From Candidatus Glassbacteria bacterium RIFCSPLOWO2_12_FULL_58_11 (GTDB taxonomy: Bacteria > Gemmatimonadota > Glassbacteria > GWA2-58-10): DNA of 9,905 bases. The notes beneath the pieces were generated by a model. The model saw nothing but the letters and a program-made list of their open reading frames with translations, was not told the DNA's origin and did not search any database. A program made the translations under genes and the position numbers. Positions 6,720 through 9,905 of this stretch are shown piece by piece; position 1 is the first letter of the stretch, and every line of letters starts with the position of its first letter. The stretch lies in the NCBI GenBank assembly GCA_001780825.1, contig MFIX01000095.1, forward strand, positions 2,199 to 12,103, in the 5' to 3' direction.

Positions 6720-8945
6720 TCAATCCTTCTGACGCCAGGCCGAGCGCTCGCCGTGCTCCGCCCGCAGCTCAGGCAAGTCCGGACCTGGCGGGTCGCCAAG
6801 ATGGCGCTCCATCACCGCCAGCCGCAGCTCGAGGTCCTCGACCGGAGTCTTGTAAAGGAACGGAGTTTCCTCAAGGTCCGTGGTATGGAAAAATATCGTC
6901 CGGCTGGACTTTAACGCTGCGATCCAGTCGCGAGTGTTGGCGATTTCGGCCCGCAAGGCCTGGTCCAGCTCTTTACGCCGGATTTCGCGGTCTTTCTCCT
7001 CCAGTAGGTAACGGTTTATCGCCGACTGGGCCGCGTAGCTGTTCCGCACAGTCCGGTTGAGCAGCAGCAGGCCGCGGTAACGGTCGCGCTGGTCCTCGAT
7101 GACCGGGCATTCCTCCAGCTCCAAGGCTTGCTCCAGAATCCCCACGGTAAGCTCCAGCAGCGGCAGCATGGATTCATCGAACTTCTCCACGGCCTGGTCA
7201 AGCTGGTCCTCGGAGTACTGGCGCAGCCCACCCTCGAATACCAGGTTCTGACGGCCGATATCCCATTCAAGCGTGAAAACTCCGCGCTCGAATGCCGCAC
7301 GCTCACTCTTGTCCAGCAGTGAAAAATCGGGGACCAGCGGTCGGGTGATCCAGCGGCCCTGGGTCGTGCCGGCACCAGCCTGGTACCAGTTGAGCACCGG
7401 CCAGCTTTTGAGCGCCTTCTCGCCGCTGAGCCAGGCCTTGACCAGCAGCTCCGCCTGGCGCTTCTCGCCCTTGCACCACTCCCGGGCCAGCCGGAGCAGA
7501 AAGGCGTGAAGGTCCGGCAGCCCCTCCCGGCGAATTAACTGCGAATAGACTTCGTTGTTGATGTCGTAAGGGCATTGAGGCGGGGAAATAATGCTTCCCC
7601 GGGTAAAGAACTGTTTCAGCTCAAGAGCGTTCAGCACCTCAAATTTTTCCTTGAGGATGGATGGGCAGGGAATGCCAAACACCGGCTCGAAATCCCACCA
7701 GTTGGAGACCACGATCTCGCCGAACGGCTCCTTTCCCGCCTTCCGGTCATCCGCGAACCACCCGGCATTAACTTCTTTCTCCGTCCCGCCCAGGAACCCC
7801 ATGCCGCCGCCCGAGGGATGAGTGAGATTGACTCCCTTCGGCAAAGCGGCGGTGATCTCTTTTCTCTCCTGTTCGGTGTACTCCCAGCTAATCTCCATCA
7901 GCACCTCGAACTCCGGGTTGATCTTCCGGCCGGCCTCGAGCAGGGCGCCCGAGAAATCCGCGGCCAGTTGGCTGAGAGTTTTCGACTTGGCCAGGTAGGA
8001 GCCGTTGGGGCCGAAATAGAGCCATTTGGCAAATGGCAGGCCGGAGCCGCTGTCCCCGGTCCAGAAAACCAGGTAGCGCAGGTCAGGCACGGTCTGCATA
8101 AGGTTAGTCAGGCTTTCGGCATAGTGCTCGAGCACGCGCGGCTGGGCGATATCCAGAGCATAGCGCGGCTCCAGGCTCCTCCCCGGGTGATCGGTGCGCG
8201 AGCCGCGAAGCTGGGGGTACTTGTCGAATATCTTATCGTTGACACAGCGCGGCTCATAGCAGACAAACCCCGGCTTCAGGCCGTACGAGCGGGCCAGGCC
8301 GGCAGCCGTCTCAATGTCGGCCAGGTTGCGCGCGAGCTCCTCGGCAGGATACAATCCTCTGGTGAGCGAGCTCTCGACAAACGCATCCAGGGCCGGGCAA
8401 TAATTCAGGTACCAGGCGTAGGAATCATTGGGAAATTTGCGGTGACGAACATGCCAGCCCTCGGGGTCGGGATAGCGATTGATCTCGATCCCGGTGTGGC
8501 CCAGGCGGGCGATCTCGCGGATGTGGCCGGCGCGGTCGAAGCCTCTCGAGTTGCGGTACCACTGGTTGAGCGTGTTGTCCCACATGGTGAACCGCTCCTC
8601 GAAGGCGTAGGTCGAAACGCGGCCGCTCTCTCCCTCAGGGTCGGCGATCCAGGCCAGGGCGGCCCGGCAGACATTGCGCGGCGAACTGCCGGCGATCAGC
8701 AGACCGCCATTGTCGGCTTTGACCAGCTCCCATTCCCGCGCGCCGGAAGTCTTCTCGAGCAGGTCCCGCGCCTGAGCGTACTTCCGCGCCTGATCCCCCA
8801 GAGCGAGAGCGATCTCCCCGGAGTCCAGCTTGCCATCCTGGGGACGGTTTACCATCCGCGCGCCGGTGGCCGCGGCAACCTCGCGGGCGGCGGTCTGAAC
8901 CGGCAGCGTACTGCCGGGGGGCAGGATAATCCTTTTATAGCTCAA
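6720..8945 (-). CDS. Glycoside-hydrolase-like protein, GH20b/GH67-type N-terminus, family unassigned
   Basis: This 741-aa protein has no signal peptide in the called frame and is therefore probably cytoplasmic. Residues 1-115 (YKRIILPPGSTLPVQTAAREV, then GEIALALGDQ and LLIAGSSPRNVCRAALAWI) match by pattern the small alpha/beta domain that precedes the catalytic barrel in GH20 and GH67-like enzymes. Residues about 120-455 look like a TIM barrel opening with FDRAGHIREIARLGHTGIEINRY. Later strands are KPGFVCYEPR, RYLVFWTGDSG, EVLMEISWEY, VNLTHPSGG and EIVVSNWWDFE. Asp298, Glu351, Glu355 and Glu420 are barrel-end acids that could be catalytic. Residues 475-715 are helix-rich and charged. I do not recognise a named family and would not assign a substrate. 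Translation starts at TTG (8945-8943) behind a perfect Shine-Dalgarno sequence. It lies 22 bp downstream of the heparinase-family gene, so the two are probably cotranscribed and act on the same glycan. Confidence 0.7.
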   Translation of the reverse strand: MSYKRIILPPGSTLPVQTAAREVAAATGARMVNRPQDGKLDSGEIALALGDQARKYAQARDLLEKTSGAREWELVKADNGGLLIAGSSPRNVCRAALAWIADPEGESGRVSTYAFEERFTMWDNTLNQWYRNSRGFDRAGHIREIARLGHTGIEINRYPDPEGWHVRHRKFPNDSYAWYLNYCPALDAFVESSLTRGLYPAEELARNLADIETAAGLARSYGLKPGFVCYEPRCVNDKIFDKYPQLRGSRTDHPGRSLEPRYALDIAQPRVLEHYAESLTNLMQTVPDLRYLVFWTGDSGSGLPFAKWLYFGPNGSYLAKSKTLSQLAADFSGALLEAGRKINPEFEVLMEISWEYTEQERKEITAALPKGVNLTHPSGGGMGFLGGTEKEVNAGWFADDRKAGKEPFGEIVVSNWWDFEPVFGIPCPSILKEKFEVLNALELKQFFTRGSIISPPQCPYDINNEVYSQLIRREGLPDLHAFLLRLAREWCKGEKRQAELLVKAWLSGEKALKSWPVLNWYQAGAGTTQGRWITRPLVPDFSLLDKSERAAFERGVFTLEWDIGRQNLVFEGGLRQYSEDQLDQAVEKFDESMLPLLELTVGILEQALELEECPVIEDQRDRYRGLLLLNRTVRNSYAAQSAINRYLLEEKDREIRRKELDQALRAEIANTRDWIAALKSSRTIFFHTTDLEETPFLYKTPVEDLELRLAVMERHLGDPPGPDLPELRAEHGERSAWRQKD

Positions 8946-8949
8946 AATT

Positions 8950-8957
8950 CCTCCTTT
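8950..8957 (-). promoter_or_regulatory. Strong ribosome binding site deciding the TTG start
   Basis: On the minus strand AAAGGAGG is followed by AATT and then TTG at 8945. The complete anti-16S match and four-base spacing support a TTG start, since no ATG or GTG lies suitably near. The site falls in the short gap after the TGA stop of the upstream lyase gene. Confidence 0.8.
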
Positions 8958-8967
8958 TTATTGCAGC

Positions 8968-9905
8968 TCATTCCTCGCGTACCGCGAGGTTGCCGGCCCG
9001 GCTCGACCGCAGCTCCCCGGCCGCGTCGGGCACCACTCGCAGGCTGGCGCCTGCGGGGCCGGCCTGACTCTCAAGATGGTATCTTTTATCCGGCTGCAGC
9101 CCGATAACCAGCAGCAGGCCGCGCTCAGGAACTTCCCCAGGGATATCTACACTGTCACCTTCGGCGAAAACCACGCTGCGGGTCGGTTTGCCCTGCGGGC
9201 CGGTGGGAATCAGGCAATACGGCCCATCCGGCACGATCAGAGTGGTGGCCCGGTCGGCGCGGATACACTCGACACGGTGCACCCAGCCGGTGTCCTCCTC
9301 GGGCGCGGGCGCGTGAAGCAGGGCGGCGATCTCGATCCGTGGGGGCATCCGGCCGATAATAGTCACGCTGAGCGCCCGGTTGCGCGGCCGGCCATCCGGC
9401 TGATCCAGCGACTGGCGCTCGAAATAATAACGGTACGAGGGAAAAACCAGGCCGGTGAGCCAGGGCCGGCCCTGGGGATTGCTCGCGGGGAGTGCCTCGA
9501 GGGAATTGTCCCGGTAAGTCCATTCGGCGCCCTCGGGATCGGTCTGCAGCAGCCATTCGTAGCGCCGGATGTAGTTGTCGCCCTCTCCGCGAAGGTTATC
9601 CAGCAGGAGGACCGTGCGCGGCTTGAGATAGACCAGGGTGCGGGTGAACTCGCCCAGGGCGACATCCGGCGGATAGGCTTTGCTCAGGTCCATGCGGGCC
9701 ATGGCCCAGCCCTTTTGCGATTCATAGGCCGTGACCTTGCCGGTGTAGTCCGCATCGAAAAACTGGCCGTGGCCATTGACCATCACCGTGCTGTGAAAAC
9801 GCCCATCGCGGCCGCCGAACGAGGGCGGCCGGAGCGGAAAGCGGCCATCGGCCCAGAGGTAGATCGACCCTGCATTCTGATGCGTGTGAGCCAGGCCGCC
9901 GGGCA
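8968..9905 (-). CDS. Heparinase II/III-family polysaccharide lyase, C-terminal part (cut by window edge)
   Basis: This is a 5'-truncated gene: the frame is open through the right edge, giving 311 visible residues, with the rest of the protein outside. The visible part matches the C-terminal beta-sandwich of heparinase II/III-like lyases, which cleave uronic-acid-containing polysaccharides by beta-elimination. From the edge, HTHQNAGSIYLWADG (residues 6-20) corresponds to the family HxHxDxGSF-type motif. FHSTVMVNGHGQ (36-47) corresponds to the HNTVxVDGxGQ segment, and RTLVYLKPRTVLLLDNL to the following strands. The family Asp after HxH is Asn10 here. The GTG at 9786 is only an internal codon, not the start. 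The N-terminal alpha/alpha toroid and any signal peptide lie beyond the window. The gene ends in TGA at 8970-8968, 22 bp before the hydrolase-like gene that it probably leads in an operon. Substrate (alginate, heparin-like or other) cannot be decided. Confidence 0.82.
   Translation of the reverse strand, partial: PGGLAHTHQNAGSIYLWADGRFPLRPPSFGGRDGRFHSTVMVNGHGQFFDADYTGKVTAYESQKGWAMARMDLSKAYPPDVALGEFTRTLVYLKPRTVLLLDNLRGEGDNYIRRYEWLLQTDPEGAEWTYRDNSLEALPASNPQGRPWLTGLVFPSYRYYFERQSLDQPDGRPRNRALSVTIIGRMPPRIEIAALLHAPAPEEDTGWVHRVECIRADRATTLIVPDGPYCLIPTGPQGKPTRSVVFAEGDSVDIPGEVPERGLLLVIGLQPDKRYHLESQAGPAGASLRVVPDAAGELRSSRAGNLAVREE

Noticed and set aside
7575..9107. Long rightward open frame of 510 codons
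   Set aside because: It lies antisense to the hydrolase-like gene and runs across the lyase/hydrolase gene boundary. Its protein has no recognisable domain, and the minus-strand genes have a ribosome site, stop/start spacing and family motifs. It is a shadow of GC-rich codon bias.

Overview
The window is GC-rich apart from short AT-rich intergenic islands. It comes from a Gram-negative-type bacterium with many secreted carbohydrate-active proteins. The best lineage clue is the C-terminus of the third gene: a SPNPFNPSTTISF segment, a FlgD-like Ig fold and a terminal KMVLLK. This is the type IX secretion (Por) sorting-domain style found across the Bacteroidetes/FCB superphylum, including uncultured candidate phyla of that group. 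Placement in the FCB group is inference; no rRNA or other marker gene is present.

Layout. Positions 1-156 hold no convincing gene, but do hold a small hairpin and a strong Shine-Dalgarno-like sequence pointing left. Three genes then run rightward: a membrane-anchored alpha/beta hydrolase (157-1095), a lipoprotein beta-propeller resembling GH74 xyloglucanases (1281-3770), and a secreted FN3 / right-handed beta-helix / dockerin-like / type IX-sorting-domain protein (4000-6459). The gap between the second and third genes holds an 89-bp nested palindromic repeat. A 260-bp convergent intergenic region (6460-6719) follows, with a perfect 27-nt palindrome that could terminate transcription from both sides. 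Two genes then run leftward as a probable operon with a 22-bp gap: a heparinase II/III-family lyase cut by the right window edge (8968-9905) and, downstream of it, a 741-aa glycoside-hydrolase-like protein of unassigned family (6720-8945) that starts with TTG.

Taken together the window looks like a polysaccharide-degradation region. An outer-surface lipoprotein propeller and a secreted beta-helix protein would act outside the cell. A uronic-acid-polysaccharide-type lyase and an apparently non-secreted hydrolase-like protein are encoded together on the other strand. No SusC/SusD pair, transporter, regulator, RNA gene, CRISPR array or transposase is visible. The substrate cannot be named from sequence alone. 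The most novel material is the unassigned 741-aa protein coupled to the lyase, and the stacking of a dockerin-like module on a type IX sorting domain.
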